Part shown: positions 11,054 to 23,501 of the stretch, piece by piece | Numbering within the stretch: position 1 is the first letter of the stretch | Layout: each line of letters opens with the position of its first letter | Position numbers and translations under genes: made by a program | Assembly: GCF_029227915.1 (NCBI RefSeq) | Contig: NC_079881.1 | Span: 26,637,501 to 26,701,500 of the forward strand | DNA from: Hydractinia symbiolongicarpus | Lineage: Eukaryota; Cnidaria; Hydrozoa; Anthoathecata; Hydractiniidae | Reading direction: 5' to 3' | DNA length: 64,000 bases | The notes under the pieces: generated by a model | Told to the model about the DNA's origin: nothing | What the model saw: only the letters and a program-made list of their open reading frames with translations | Database searches by the model: none

Positions 11054-13256
11054 TTGTATACATTCGACTATACGGGCCAAGCCCGGGATTTACGGGAAAT
11101 CGCGGGTTTTCGTTTGCCGGCGATTAAACCTCTTTCATTAAGCGTCTCATCAAAATTGAAAACATTTTTGAAAACTACAAGTCTCATGCGTTTTAGTGGT
11201 AAAAAAAAAATTAAAAAAATCGTTCGGGAAATGAGTTTACTCCCTAGGTACTTTCTTTGGATACATTCGACTACACGGGCCAAGCCCTGGATTTAGGGGA
11301 AATTGCTGGTTTTCGTTTGCCGGCGATTAAACCTCTTTCAATAAACGTCTCATCAAAAATGAAAACAATTTTGAAAACTACAAGTCTCATGCGTTTTAGT
11401 GGTGAAAAAATAATTTAAAAAATCGTTCGGGAAATGAGTTTACTCCCTGGGTACTTTCTTTGTATACTTTTGACTATACGGGCCGAGTCCGGGATTTACG
11501 GGAAATCGCGGGTTTTCGTTTGCCGGCGATTAAACTTCTTTTATTCAGCGTCCGATCAAAAATGAAAACATTTTTGAAAACTACAAGTCTCATGCGTTTT
11601 AGTGGTGAAAAAATAATATAAAAAATCGTTCGGGAAATGAGTTTACTCCCTGGGTACTTTCTTTGTATACTTTTGACTATACGGGTCGAGTCCGGGATTT
11701 ACGGGAAACCGCGGGTTTTCGTTTGCCGGCGATTAAACTTCTTTTATTCAGCGTCTCATCAAAAATGAAAACATTTTTAAAAACTACAAGTCTCGTGGGC
11801 TTTAGTGGTGAAAAGATAATTTAAAACATCGTTCTGGAAATGAGTTTACTCACAGGGTACTTTCTTTGTATACATTCGACTATACGGGACAAGCCCGGGA
11901 TTTACGGGAAATCGCTGGTTTTCGTTTACCGGCGATTAAACCTCTTTCATTAAGCGTCTCATTAAAAATGAAAACATTTTTGAAAACTACAAGTCTCGTG
12001 CGTTTTAGTGGTGAAAAAATAATTTAAAAAATCGTTTGGGAAATGAGTTTACTCCCTGGGTACTTTCTTTGTATACTTTTGACTATACGGGTCGAGTCCG
12101 GGATTTACGGGAAATCGCGGGTTTTCGTTTACCGGCGATTAAACTTCTTTTATTCAGCGTCTCATCAAAAATGAAAACATTTTTAAAAACTACAAGTCTC
12201 ATGGGACTTAGTGGTGAAAGGATAATTTAAAACATCGTTCTGGAAATGAGTTTACTCACAGGGTACTTTCTTTGTATACATTCGACTATACCGGACAAGC
12301 CCGGGATTTACGGGAAATCGCTGGTTTTCGTTTACCGGCGATTAAACCTCTTTCATTAAGCGTCTCATCAAAAATGAAAGCAAGTTTGAAAACTAAAAGT
12401 CTCATGCGTTTTAGTGGTGAAAAAAAAATTTAAAAAATCGTTCGGGAAATGAGTTTACTCCCTGTGTACTTTCTTTGTATACTTTTGACTATACGGGCCA
12501 AGCCCGGGATTTACGGGAAATCGCGGGTTTTCTTTTGCCGGCGATTAAACTTCCTTTATTCAGCGTCTCATCAAAAATGAAAACATTTTTGAAAACTACA
12601 AGTCTTATGCGTTTTAGTGGTGAAAAAGTAATTTAAAAAATCGTTCTGGAAATGAGTTCACTCACAGGGCTTTTTCTTTGTATACATTCGACTATACGGG
12701 CCAAGCCTGGGATTTACGGAAAATCGCGGGTTTTCATTTGCCGGCGATTAAACCTCTTTCATTAAGCGTCTCATCAAAAATGAAAACATTTTTGAAAACT
12801 ACAAGTCTCATGCATTTTAGTGGTGAAAAAAAAATTAAAAAATCGTTCGGGAAATGAGTTTACTCCCTGGGTACTTTCTTTGTATACATTCAACTACACG
12901 GGCCAAGCCCTGGATTTAGGGGAAATCGCTGGTTTTCGTTTGCCGGCGATTAAACCTCTTTCATTAAGCGTCTCATCAAAAATGAAAACATTTTTGAAAA
13001 CTACAAGTCTCATGCGTTTTAGTGGTGAAAAAATAATTTAAAAAATCGTTCGGGAAATCAGTTTACTCCTTGGGTACTTTCTTTATATACATTCAACTAT
13101 ACGGGCCAAGCCTGGGATTTACGGGAATTCGCGGGTTTTTGTTTGCCGGCGATTAAACTTCTTTTATTCAGCGTCTCATCAAAAATGAAAACATTTTTGA
13201 AAACTGCAAGTTTCATGCGTTTTAGTGGTGAAAAAATAATATAAAAAATCGTTCGG
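11054..13256 (+). repeat. Mixed monomer block without a clear higher-order repeat
   Basis: About 11 monomers of classes A, B1, C, D, B2 and E, with E copies near 11280 and 12900. I see no long internal duplication beyond the four-unit shift at its left edge. A poly-A tail near 12830 is one base short, which opens a 73-codon frame by chance. Divergence between neighbours is higher than in adjacent blocks, so it may be an older, less homogenised remnant. Confidence 0.7.
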
Positions 13257-13495
13257 GAAATGAGTTTACTCACAGGGTACTTTCTTTGTATACATTCGAC
13301 TTTACTCCCTGGGTACTTTCTTTGTATACTTTTGACTATACGGACCGAGTCCGGGATTTACGGGAATTCGCGGGTTTTCGTTTGCCCGTGATTAAACTTC
13401 TTTTATTCAGCGTCTCATCAAAAATGAAAACATTTTTGAAAACTACAAGTCTCATGCGTTTTAGTGGTGAAAAGATAATTTAAAAAATCGTTTTG
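13257..13495 (+). repeat. Aberrant 239-bp monomer with 36-bp internal duplication
   Basis: The anchor-to-anchor distance is 239 bp instead of 203. The segment 13265-13300 (TTTACTCACAGGG ... ATTCGAC, class B type) is followed directly by its homologue 13301-13336 (TTTACTCCCTGGG ... TTTTGAC, class A type). The two halves belong to different classes. That points to a template switch or unequal join between two different monomers, not simple slippage within one. It is the only duplication of this size in the window. Confidence 0.9.
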
Positions 13496-14201
13496 GAAAT
13501 GAGTTTACTCACAGGGTACTTTCTTTGTATACATTCGACTATACGGGCCAAGCCCGGGATTTACGGGAAATCGCGGGTTTTCGTTTGCCGGCGATTAAAC
13601 CACTTTCATTAAGCGTCTCATCAAAAATGAAAACATTTCTGAAAACTACAAGTCTCATGCGTTTTAGTGGTGAAAAAATAATTTAGAAAATCGTTTGGGA
13701 AATGAGTTTACTCCCTGGGTACTTTCTTTGTATAATTTTGACTATACAGGCCGAGTCCGGGATTTACGGGAAATCGCGGGTTTTCGTTTGCCGGCGATTA
13801 AACTTCTTTTATTCAGCGTCTCATCAAAAATGAAAACATTTTTGAAAACTACAAGTCTCATGGGCTTTAGCCGTGAAATAATAATTTAAAAAATCGTTAG
13901 GGAAATGAGTTTACTCCCGGGGTACTTCCTTTGTATACTTTTGACTATACGGGCCGAGTCCGGGATTTACGGGAAGTCGCGGGTTTTAGTTTGCCGGCGA
14001 TTAAACTTCTTTTATACAGCGTCTCATCAAAAATAAAAACATTTTTAAAAACTACAAGTCTCATGGGCTTTAGTGATGAAATAATAATTTAAAAAATCGT
14101 TCGGTAAATGAGTTTACACCCTGGGTACTTTCTTTGTATACATTCCACTATACGGGCCGAGTCCGGGATTTACAGGAAATCGCAGGTTTTCGTTTGTCGG
14201 C
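13390..14201 (+). repeat. 4-mer higher-order repeat, 812 bp, copy 1
   Basis: Four monomers are repeated at exactly 812 bp. Markers are the rare CCACTTTCATT (13600 and 14412), TTTGTATAATTTTGAC, the tail TAATTTAGAAAATCG, GGGTTTTAGTTTG and TTTAGTGATG. The first copy has CTTTAGCCGTG near 13869 where the second has CTTTAGCGGTG. Confidence 0.85.
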
Positions 14202-15013
14202 GATTAAACTTCTTTTATTCAGCGTCTCATCAAAAATGAAAACATTTTTGAAAACTACAAGTCTCATGCGTTTTAGTGGTGAAAAGATAATTTAAAAAAT
14301 CGTTTTGGAAATGAGTTTACTCACAGGGTACTTTCTTTGTATACATTCGACTATACGGGCCAAGCCCGGGATTTACGGGAAATCGCGGGTTTTCGTTTGC
14401 CGGCGATTAAACCACTTTCATTAAGCGTCTCATCAAAAATGAAAACATTTCTGAAAACTACAAGTCTCATGCGTTTTAGTGGTGAAAAAATAATTTAGAA
14501 AATCGTTTGGGAAATGAGTTTACTCCCTGGGTACTTTCTTTGTATAATTTTGACTATACAGGCCGAGTCCGGGATTTACGGGAAATCGCGGGTTTTCGTT
14601 TGCCGGCGATTAAACTTCTTTTATTCAGCGTCTCATCAAAAATGAAAACATTTTTGAAAACTACAAGTCTCATGGGCTTTAGCGGTGAAATAATAATTTA
14701 AAAAATCGTTAGGGAAATGAGTTTACTCCCGGGGTACTTCCTTTGTATACTTTTGACTATGCGGGCCGAGTCCGGGATTTACGGGAAGTCGCGGGTTTTA
14801 GTTTGCCGGCGATTAAACTTCTTTTATACAGCGTCTCATCAAAAATAAAAACATTTTTAAAAACTACAAGTCTCATGGGCTTTAGTGATGAAATAATAAT
14901 TTAAGAAATCGTTCGGTAAATGAGTTTACACCCTGGGTACTTTCTTTGTATACATTCCACTATACGGGCCGAGTCCGGGATTTACGGGAAATCGCAGGTT
15001 TTCGTTTGTCGGC
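14202..15013 (+). repeat. 4-mer higher-order repeat, 812 bp, copy 2
   Basis: Second copy of the 812-bp unit. Similarity continues to about 15090, where the tail GAAAAGATAA becomes GAAAAAATAA. A few substitutions separate the copies, for example GACTATGCGG near 14759 where the first copy reads GACTATACGG. Confidence 0.85.
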
Positions 15014-15489
15014 GATTAAACTTCTTTTATTCAGCGTCTCATCAAAAATGAAAACATTTTTGAAAACTACAAGTCTCATGCGTTTTAGTGGTGAAAAAAT
15101 AATTTAAAAAATCGTTCGGGAAATGAGTTTACTCCCTGGGTACTTTCTTTGTATACTTTTGACTATACGGGCCGAGTCCGGGGTTTACGGGAAATCGCAG
15201 GTTTTCGTTTGCCGGAGATTAAACTTCTTTTATTCAGCGTCTCATCAAAAATGAAAACATTTTTGAAAACTACAAGTCTCGTGCGTTTTAGTGGTGAAAA
15301 AATAATTTAAAAAATCGTTCGGCAAATGAGTTTACTCCCTGGGTACTTTCTTTGTATACATTCAACAACACGGGCCAAGCCCTGGATTTAGGGGAAATCG
15401 CTGGTTTTCGTTTGCCGGCGATTAAACATCTTTCATTAAGCGTCTCATCAAAAATGAAAACAATTTTGAAAACTGCAAGTCTTATGCGT
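15014..15489 (+). repeat. Linking monomers with an E copy
   Basis: About two and a half monomers join the 4-mer block to the large duplication. The E copy at about 15322-15524 starts with GCAAATGAG and has TTCAACAACACGG and CCCTGGATTTAGGGG. It is the first of five such copies, the others starting at 18367, 19382, 19991 and 20803. All spacings are whole multiples of 203. Confidence 0.75.
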
Positions 15490-18019
15490 TTTAGTGGTGA
15501 AAAAATAATTTAAAAAATCGTTCGGGAAATGAGTTTACTCCCTGGGTACTTTCTTTGTATACTTTTGACTATACGGGCCGAGTCCGGGATTTACGGGAAA
15601 TCGCGGGTATTCGTTTGCCGGCGATTAAACTTCTTTTATTCAGAGTCCGATCAAAAATGGAAACATTTTTGAAAACTACAAGTCTCATGCGTTTTAGTGG
15701 TGAAAAAATGATATAAAAAATCGTTCTGGAAATGAGTTTACTCACAGGGTACTTTCTTTGTATACATTCGACTATACGGGACAAGCCCGGGATTTACGGG
15801 AAATCGCTGGTTTTCGTTTACCGGCGATTAAACCTCTTTCATTAAGCGTCTCAATAAAAATGAAAACATTTTTAAAAACTACAAGTCTCATTCGTTCTAG
15901 TGGTGCAGAAATAATTTGAAAAATCGTTCGGGAAATCAGTTTACTCCTTGGGTACTTTCTTTATATACATTCAACTATACGGGCCAAGCCTGGGATTTAC
16001 GGGAAATCGCGGGTTTTCGTTTGCCGGCGATTAAACTTCTTTTATACAGCGTCTCATCAAAAATAAAAACATTTTTAAAAACTACAAGTCTCATGGGTTT
16101 TAGTGGTGAAATAATAATTTAAAAAATCGTTCGGGAAATGAGTTTACACCCTGGGTACTTTCTTTGTATACTTTTGACTATACGGGCCGAGTCCGGGATT
16201 TACGGGAAGTTGCGGGTTTTCGTTTGCCGGCGATTAAACTTCTTTTATACAGCGTCTCATCAAAAATAAAAACATTTTTAAAAACTACAAGTCTCATGGG
16301 CTTTAGTGGTGAAATAATAATTTAAAAAATCGTTCGGGAAATGAGTTTACACCCTGGGTACTTTCTTTGTATACTTTTGACTATACGGGCCGAGTCCGGG
16401 ATTTACGGGAAATCGCAGGTTTTCGTTTGTCGGCGATTAAACTTCTTTTATTCAGCGTCTCATCAAAAATGAAAACATTTTTGAAAACTACAAGTCTCAT
16501 GCGTTTTAGTGGTGAAAAAATAATTTAAAAAATCGTTCGGGAAATTAGTTTACTCCCTGGGTACTTTCTTTGTATACTTTTGACTATACGGGCCGAGTCC
16601 GGGGTTTACGTGAAATGGCGGGTTTTCGTTTGCCAGCGATTAAACTTCTTTTATTCAGCGTCTCATCAAAAATGAAAACATTTTTGAAAACTACAAGTCT
16701 CGTGCGTTTTAGTGGTGAAAAAATAATTTAAAAAATCGTTCGGGAAATGAGTTTACTCCCTGGGTACTTTCTTTGTATACTTTTGACTATACGGGTCGAG
16801 TCCGGGATTTACGGGAAATCGCGGGTTTTTGTTTGCCGGTGATTAAACATCTTTTATTCAGCGTCTCATCAAAAATGAAAACATTTTTAAAAACTACAAG
16901 TCTCATTGGCTTTAGTGGTGAAAAGATGATTTAAAACATCGTTCTGGAAATGAGTTTACTCACAGGGTACTTTCTTTGTATACATTCGACTATACGGGAC
17001 AAGCCCGGGATTTACGGGAAATCGCTGGTTTTTGTTTACCGGCGATTAAACCTCTTTCATTTAGCGTCTCATTAAAAATGAAAACATTTTTGAAAACTAC
17101 AAGTCTCATTCGTTCTAGTGCTGCAGAAATAATTTGAAAAATCGTTTGGGAAATCAGTTTACTCCTTGGGTACTTTCTTTATGTACCTTCAACTATACGT
17201 ACCAAGCCTGGGATTGACGGGAAATCGCGGGTTTTCGTTTGCCGGCGATTAAACTTCTTTTATTCAGCGTCTCATCAAAAATGAAAACATTTTTGAAAAC
17301 TACAAGTCTTATGCGTTTTAGTGGTGAAAAAGTAATTTAAAAAATCGTTCTGGAAATGAGTTTACTCACAGGGCTTTTTCTTTGTATACATTCGACTATA
17401 CGGGCCAAGCCCGGGATTTACGGGAAATCGAGGGTTTTCGTTTGGCGGCGATTAAACCCCTTTCATTAAGCGTCTCATGAAAAATGAAAACATTTTTGAA
17501 AACTACAAGTCTCATGCGTTTTAGTGGTGAAAAAAAAAATTAAAAAAATCGTTGGGGAAATTAGTTTACTCCCTGGGTACTTTCTTTGTATACTTTTGAC
17601 TATACGGGTCGAGTCCGGGATTTACGGGAAATCGCGGGTTTTCGTTTGCCGGCGATTAAACTTCTTTTATTCAGCGTCTTATCAAAAATGAAAACATTTT
17701 TAAAAACTACAAGTCTCATGGGCTTTAGTGGTGAAAAGATGATTTAAAACATCGTTCTGGAATGAGTTTACTCACAGGGTATTTTCTTTGTATACTTTTG
17801 ACTATACGGGACAAGCCCGGGATTTACGGGAAATCGCTGGTTTTCGTTTACCGGCGATTAAACCTCTTTCATTAAGCGTCTCATTGAAAATGAAATCATT
17901 TTTGAAAAATACAAGTCTCATGCGTTTTAGTGGTGAAAAAATAATTTAAAAAATTGTTCGGGAAATGAGTTTACTCCCTGGGTACTTTCTTTGTATACTT
18001 TTGACTATACGGGCCGAGT
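15490..18019 (+). repeat. Large dispersed duplication, left copy
   Basis: This segment recurs at about 21580-23906. The shift is 6090 bp (30 units) in the left part and 5887 bp (29 units) in the right part. One monomer, around 16545-16750 (GAAATTAG, GGGTTTACGTG), is therefore present here and missing in the other copy. Shared rare markers are the TATAAAAAATCG tail near 15713, ATGTACCTTCAAC at 17181 and 23068, and CGAGGGTTTTCGTTTGGCGG at 17430 and 23317. Confidence 0.85.
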
Positions 18020-21000
18020 CCGGGATTTACGGGAAATCGCGGGTTTTAGTTTGCCGGCGATTAAACTTCTTTTATACAGCGTCTCATCAAAAATAAAAAC
18101 ATTTTTAAAAACTACAAGTCTCATGGGCTTTAGTGATGAAATAATAATTTAAAAAATCGTTCGGGAAATGAGTTTACTCCCTGGGTACTTTCTTTGTATA
18201 CTTTTGACTATACGGGCCGAGTCCGGGGTTTACGGGAAATCGCAGGTTTTCGTTTGCCGGAGATTAAACTTCTTTTAGTCAGCGTCTCATCAAAAATGAA
18301 AACATTTTTGAAAACTACAAGTCTCGTGCGTTTTAGTGGTGAAAAAATAATTTAAAAAATCGTTCGGCAAATGAGTTTACTCCCTGGGTACTTTCTTTGT
18401 ATACATTCAACAACACGGGCCAAGCCCTGGATTTAGGGGAAATCGCTGGTTTTCGTTTGCCGGCGATTAAACCTCTTTCATTAAGCGTCTCATCAAAAAT
18501 GAAAAAAATTTTGAAAACTACAAGTCTTATGCGTTTTAGTGGTGAAAAAATAATTTAAAAAATCGTTCGGGAAATGAGTTTACTCCCTTGGTACTTTCTT
18601 TGTATACTTTTGACTATACGGGCCGAGTCCGGGATTTACGGGAAATCGCAGGTTTTCGTTTGTCGGCGATTAAACTTCTTTTATTCAGCGTCTCATCAAA
18701 AATGAAAACAATTTTGAAAACTACAAGTCTTATGCGTTTTAGTGGTGAAAAAATAATTTAAAAAATCGTTCGGGAAATGAGTTTACTCCCTGGGTACTTT
18801 CTTTGTATACTTTTGACTATACGGGCCGAGTCCGGGATTTACGGGAAATCGCAGGTTTTCGTTTGTCGGCGATTAAACTTCTTTTATTCAGCGTCTCATC
18901 AAAAATGAAAACATTTTTGAAAACTACAAGTCTCATGCGTTTTAGTGGTGAAAAAATAATTTAAAAAATCGTTCGGGAAATGAGTTTACTCCCTGGGTAC
19001 TTTCTTTGTATACTTTTGACTATACGGGCCGAGTCCGGGATTTACGGGAAATCGCAGGTTTTCGTTTGTCGGCGATTAAACTTCTTTTATTCAGCGTCTC
19101 ATCAAAAATGAAAACATTTTTGAAAACTACAAGTCTCATGCGTTTTAGTGGTGAAAAAATAATTTAAAAAATCGTTCGGGAAATGAGTTTACTCCCTGGG
19201 TACTTTCTTTGTATACTTTTGACTATACGGGCCGAGTCCGGGGTTTACGGGAAATCGCAGGTTTTCGTTTGCCGGAGATTAAACTTCTTTTATTCAGCGT
19301 CTCATCAAAAATGAAAACATTTTTGAAAACTACAAGTCTCGTGCGTTTTAGTGGTGAAAAAATAATTTAAAAAATCGTTCGGCAAATGAGTTTACTCCAT
19401 GGTTACTTTCTTTGTATACATTCAACAACACGGGCCAAGCCCTGGATTTAGGGGAAATCGCTGGTTTTCGTTTGCCGGCGATTAAACCTCTTTCATTAAG
19501 CGTCTCATCAAAAATGAAAACAATTTTGAAAACTACAAGTCTTATGCGTTTTAGTGGTGAAAAAATAATTTAAAAAATCGTTCGGGAAATGAGTTTACTC
19601 CCTGGGTACTTTCTTTGTATACTTTTGACTATACGGGCCGAGTCCGGGATTTACGGGAAATCGCAGGTTTTCGTTTGTCGGCGATTAAACTTCTTTTATT
19701 CAGCGTCTCATCAAAAATGAAAACATTTTTGAAAACTACAAGTCTCATGCGTTTTAGTGGTGAAAAAATAATTTAAAAAATCGTTCGGGAAATGAGTTTA
19801 CTCCCTGGGTACTTTCTTTGTATACTTTTGACTATACGGGCCGAGTCCGGGGTTTACGGGAAATCGCAGGTTTTCGTTTGCCGGAGATTAAACTTCTTTT
19901 ATTCAGCGTCTCATCAAAAATGAAAACATTTTTGAAAACTACAAGTCTCGTGCGTTTTAGTGGTGAAAAAATAATTTAAAAAATCGTTCGGCAAATGAGT
20001 TTACTCCATGGTTACTTTCTTTGTATACATTCAACAACACGGGCCAAGCCCTGGATTTAGGGGAAATCGCTGGTTTTCGTTTGCCGGCGATTAAACCTCT
20101 TTCATTAAGCGTCTCATCAAAAATGAAAACAATTTTGAAAACTACAAGTCTTATGCGTTTTAGTGGTGAAAAAATAATTTAAAAAATCGTTCGGGAAATG
20201 AGTTTACTCCCTGGGTACTTTCTTTGTATACTTTTGACTATACCGGCCGAGTCCGGGATTTACGGGAAATCGCGGGTTTTAGTTTGCCGGCGATTAAACT
20301 TCTTTTATACAGCGTCTCATCAAAAATAAAAACATTTTTAAAAACTACAAGTCTCATGGGCTTTAGTGATGAAATAATAATTTAAAAAATCGTTCGGTAA
20401 ATGAGTTTACACCCTGGGTACTTTCTTTGTATACTTTTGACTATACGGGCCGAGTCCGGGATTTACGGGAAATCGCAGGTTTTCGTTTGTCGGCGATTAA
20501 ACTTCTTTTATTCAGCGTCTCATCAAAAATGAAAACATTTTTGAAAACTACAAGTCTCATGCGTTTTAGTGGTGAAAAAAAAATTTAAAAAATCGTTCGG
20601 GAAATGAGTTTACTCCCTGGGTACTTTCTTTGTATACTTTTGACTATACGGGCCGAGTCCGGGGTTTACGGGAAATCGCAGGTTTTCGTTTGCCGGAGAT
20701 TAAACTTCTTTTAGTCAGCGTCTCATCAAAAATGAAAACATTTTTGAAAACTACAAGTCTCGTGCGTTTTAGTGGTGAAAAAATAATTTAAAAAATCGTT
20801 CGGCAAATGAGTTTACTCCCTGGGTACTTTCTTTGTATACATTCAACAACACGGGCCAAGCCCTGGATTTAGGGGAAATCGCTGGTTTTCGTTTGCCGGC
20901 GATTAAACCTCTTTCATTAAGCGTCTCATCAAAAATGAAAACAATTTTGAAAACTACAAGTCTTATGCGTTTTAGTGGTGAAAAAATAATTTAAAAAATC

Positions 21001-21580
21001 GTTCGGGAAATGAGTTTACTCCCTTGGTACTTTCTTTGTATACTTTTGACTATACGGGCCGAGTCCGGGATTTACGGGAAATCGCAGGTTTTCGTTTGTC
21101 GGCGATTAAACTTCTTTTATACAGCGTCTCATCAAAAATGAAAACAATTTTGAAAACTACAAGTCTTATGCGTTTTAGTGGTGAAAAAATAATTTAAAAA
21201 ATCGTTCGGGAAATGAGTTTACTCCCTGGGTACTTTCTTTGTATACTTTTGACTATACGGGCCGAGTCCGGGATTTACGGGAAATCGCAGGTTTTCGTTT
21301 GTCGGCGATTAAACTTCTTTTATTCAGCGTCTCATCAAAAATGAAAACATTTTTGAAAACTACAAGTCTCATGCGTTTTAGTGGTGAAAAAATAATTTAA
21401 AAAATCGTTCGGGAAATGAGTTTACTCCCTGGGTACTTTCTTTGTATACTTTTGACTATACGGGCCGAGTCCGGGATTTACGGGAAAGCGCAGGTTTTCG
21501 TTTGTCGGCGATTAAACTTCTTTTATTCAGCGTCTCATCAAAAATGAAAACATTTTTGAAAACTACAAGTCTCATGCGTT
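18020..21580 (+). repeat. E-rich block with 3-, 5-, 11- and 12-mer copies
   Basis: Four E copies lie here at 18367, 19382, 19991 and 20803, spaced by 5, 3 and 4 units. The pair 19382/19991 shares CTCCATGGTTAC and forms a 609-bp trimer repeat. The rare TTTTAGTCAGCG (18271 and 20707) and CTCCCTTGGTAC (18585 and 21021) both recur at 2436 bp (12 units), while GGGTTTTAG recurs at 2233 bp (11 units). Between E copies stand near-identical A monomers with GTCGGCGATT. It is one of the most recently homogenised stretches by eye. Confidence 0.8.
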
Positions 21581-23501
21581 TTAGTGGTGAAAAAATAATT
21601 TAAAAAATCGTTCGGGAAATGAGTTTACTCCCTGGGTACTTTCTTTGTATACTTTTGACTATACCGGCCGAGTCCGGGATTTACGGGAAATCGCGGGTTT
21701 TCGTTTGCCGGCGATTAAACTTCTTTTATTCAGCGTCCGATCAAAAATGAAAACATTTTTGAAAACTACAAGTCTCATGCGTTTTAGTGGTGAAAAAATG
21801 ATATAAAAAATCGTTCTGGAAATGAGTTTACTCACAGGGTACTTTCTTTGTATACATTCGACTATACGGGACAAGCCCGGGATTTACGGGAAATCGCTGG
21901 TTTTCGTTTACCGGCGATTAAACCTCTTTCATTAAGCGTCTCAATAAAAATGAAAACATTTTTGAAAACTACAAGTCTCATTCGTTCTAGTGGTGCAGAA
22001 ATAATTTGAAAAATCGTTCGGGAAATCAGTTTACTCCTTGGGTACTTTCTTTATATACATTTAACTATACGGGCCAAGCCTGGGATTTACGGGAAATCGC
22101 GGGTTTTCGTTTGCCGGCGATTAAACTTCTTTTATACAGCGTCTCATCAAAAATAAAAACATTTTTAAAAACTACAAGTCTCATGGGCTTTAGTGGTGAA
22201 ATAATAATTTAAAAAATCGTTCGGGAAATGAGTTTACACCCTGGGTACTTTATTTGTATACTTTTGACTATACGGGCCGAGTCCGGGATTTATGGGAAGT
22301 CGCGGGTTTTCGTTTGCCGGCGATTAAACTTCTTTTATACAGCGTCTCATCAAAAATAAAAACATTTTTAAAAACTACAAGTCTCATGGGCTTTAGTGGT
22401 GAAATAATAATTTAAAAAATCGTTCGGGAAATGAGTTTACACCCTGGGTACTTTCTTTGTATACTTTTGACTATACGGGCCGAGTCCGGGATTTACGGGA
22501 AATCGCAGGTTTTCGTTTGTCGGCGATTAAACTTCTTTTATTCAGCGTCTCATCAAAAATGAAAACATTTTTGAAAACTACAAGTCTCATGCGTTTTAGT
22601 GGTGAAAAAATAATTTAAAAAATCGTTCGGGAAATGAGTTTACTCCCTGGGTACTTTCTTTGTATACTTTAGACTATACGGGTCGAGTCCGGGATTTTCG
22701 GGAAATCGCGGGTTTTTGTTTGCCGGCGATTAAACTTCTTTTATTCAGCGTCTCATCAAAAATGAAAACATTTTTAAAAACTACAAGTCTCATTGGCTTT
22801 AGTGGTGAAAAGATGATTTAAAACGTCGTTCTGGAAATGAGTTTACTCACAGGGTACTTTCTTTGTATACATTTGACTATACGGGACAAGCCCGGGATTT
22901 ACGGGAAATCGCTGGTTTTTGTTTACCGGCGATTAAACCTCTTTCATTAAGCGTCTCATTAAAAATGAAAACATTTTTGAAAACTACAAGTCTCATTCGT
23001 TCTAGTGCTGCAGAAATAATTTGAAAAATCGTTTGGGAAATCAGTTTACTCCTTGGGTACTTTCTTTATGTACCTTCAACTATACGTACCAAGCCTGGGA
23101 TTGACGGGAAATCGCGGGTTTTCGTTTGCCGGCGATTAAACTTCTTTTATTCAGCGTCTCATCAAAAATGAAAACATTTTTGAAAACTACAAGTCTTATG
23201 CGTTTTAGTGGTGAAAAAGTAATTTAAAAAATCGTTCTGGAAATGAGTTTACTCACAGGGCTTTTTCTTTGTATACATTCGACTATACGGGCCAAGCCCG
23301 GGATTTACGGGAAATCGAGGGTTTTCGTTTGGCGGCGATTAAACCCCTTTCATTAAGCGTCTTATCAAAAATGAAAACATTTTTGAAAACTACAAGTCTC
23401 ATGCGTTTTAGTGGTGAAAAAAAAAATTAAAAAAATCGTTTGGGAAATGAGTTTACTCCCTGGGTACTTTCTTTGTATACTTTTGACTATACGGGTCGAG
23501 T
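21581..23501 (+). repeat. Large dispersed duplication, right copy
   Basis: Right copy of the 15490-18019 segment; similarity extends to about 23906, past this entry. It lacks one monomer relative to the left copy and has private changes, such as CTTTAGACTATAC near 22667 and CGGGATTTTCGGG near 22691. It holds B1 (22832), C (23035) and B2 (23238) copies in the usual order. No gene is present. Confidence 0.8.

Noticed and set aside
15380-15394. Telomere-like TTTAGGG in E monomers (GGATTTAGGGG)
   Set aside because: It is a single occurrence per E monomer, from a few substitutions of the usual GGATTTACGGG. There is no tandem telomeric run.
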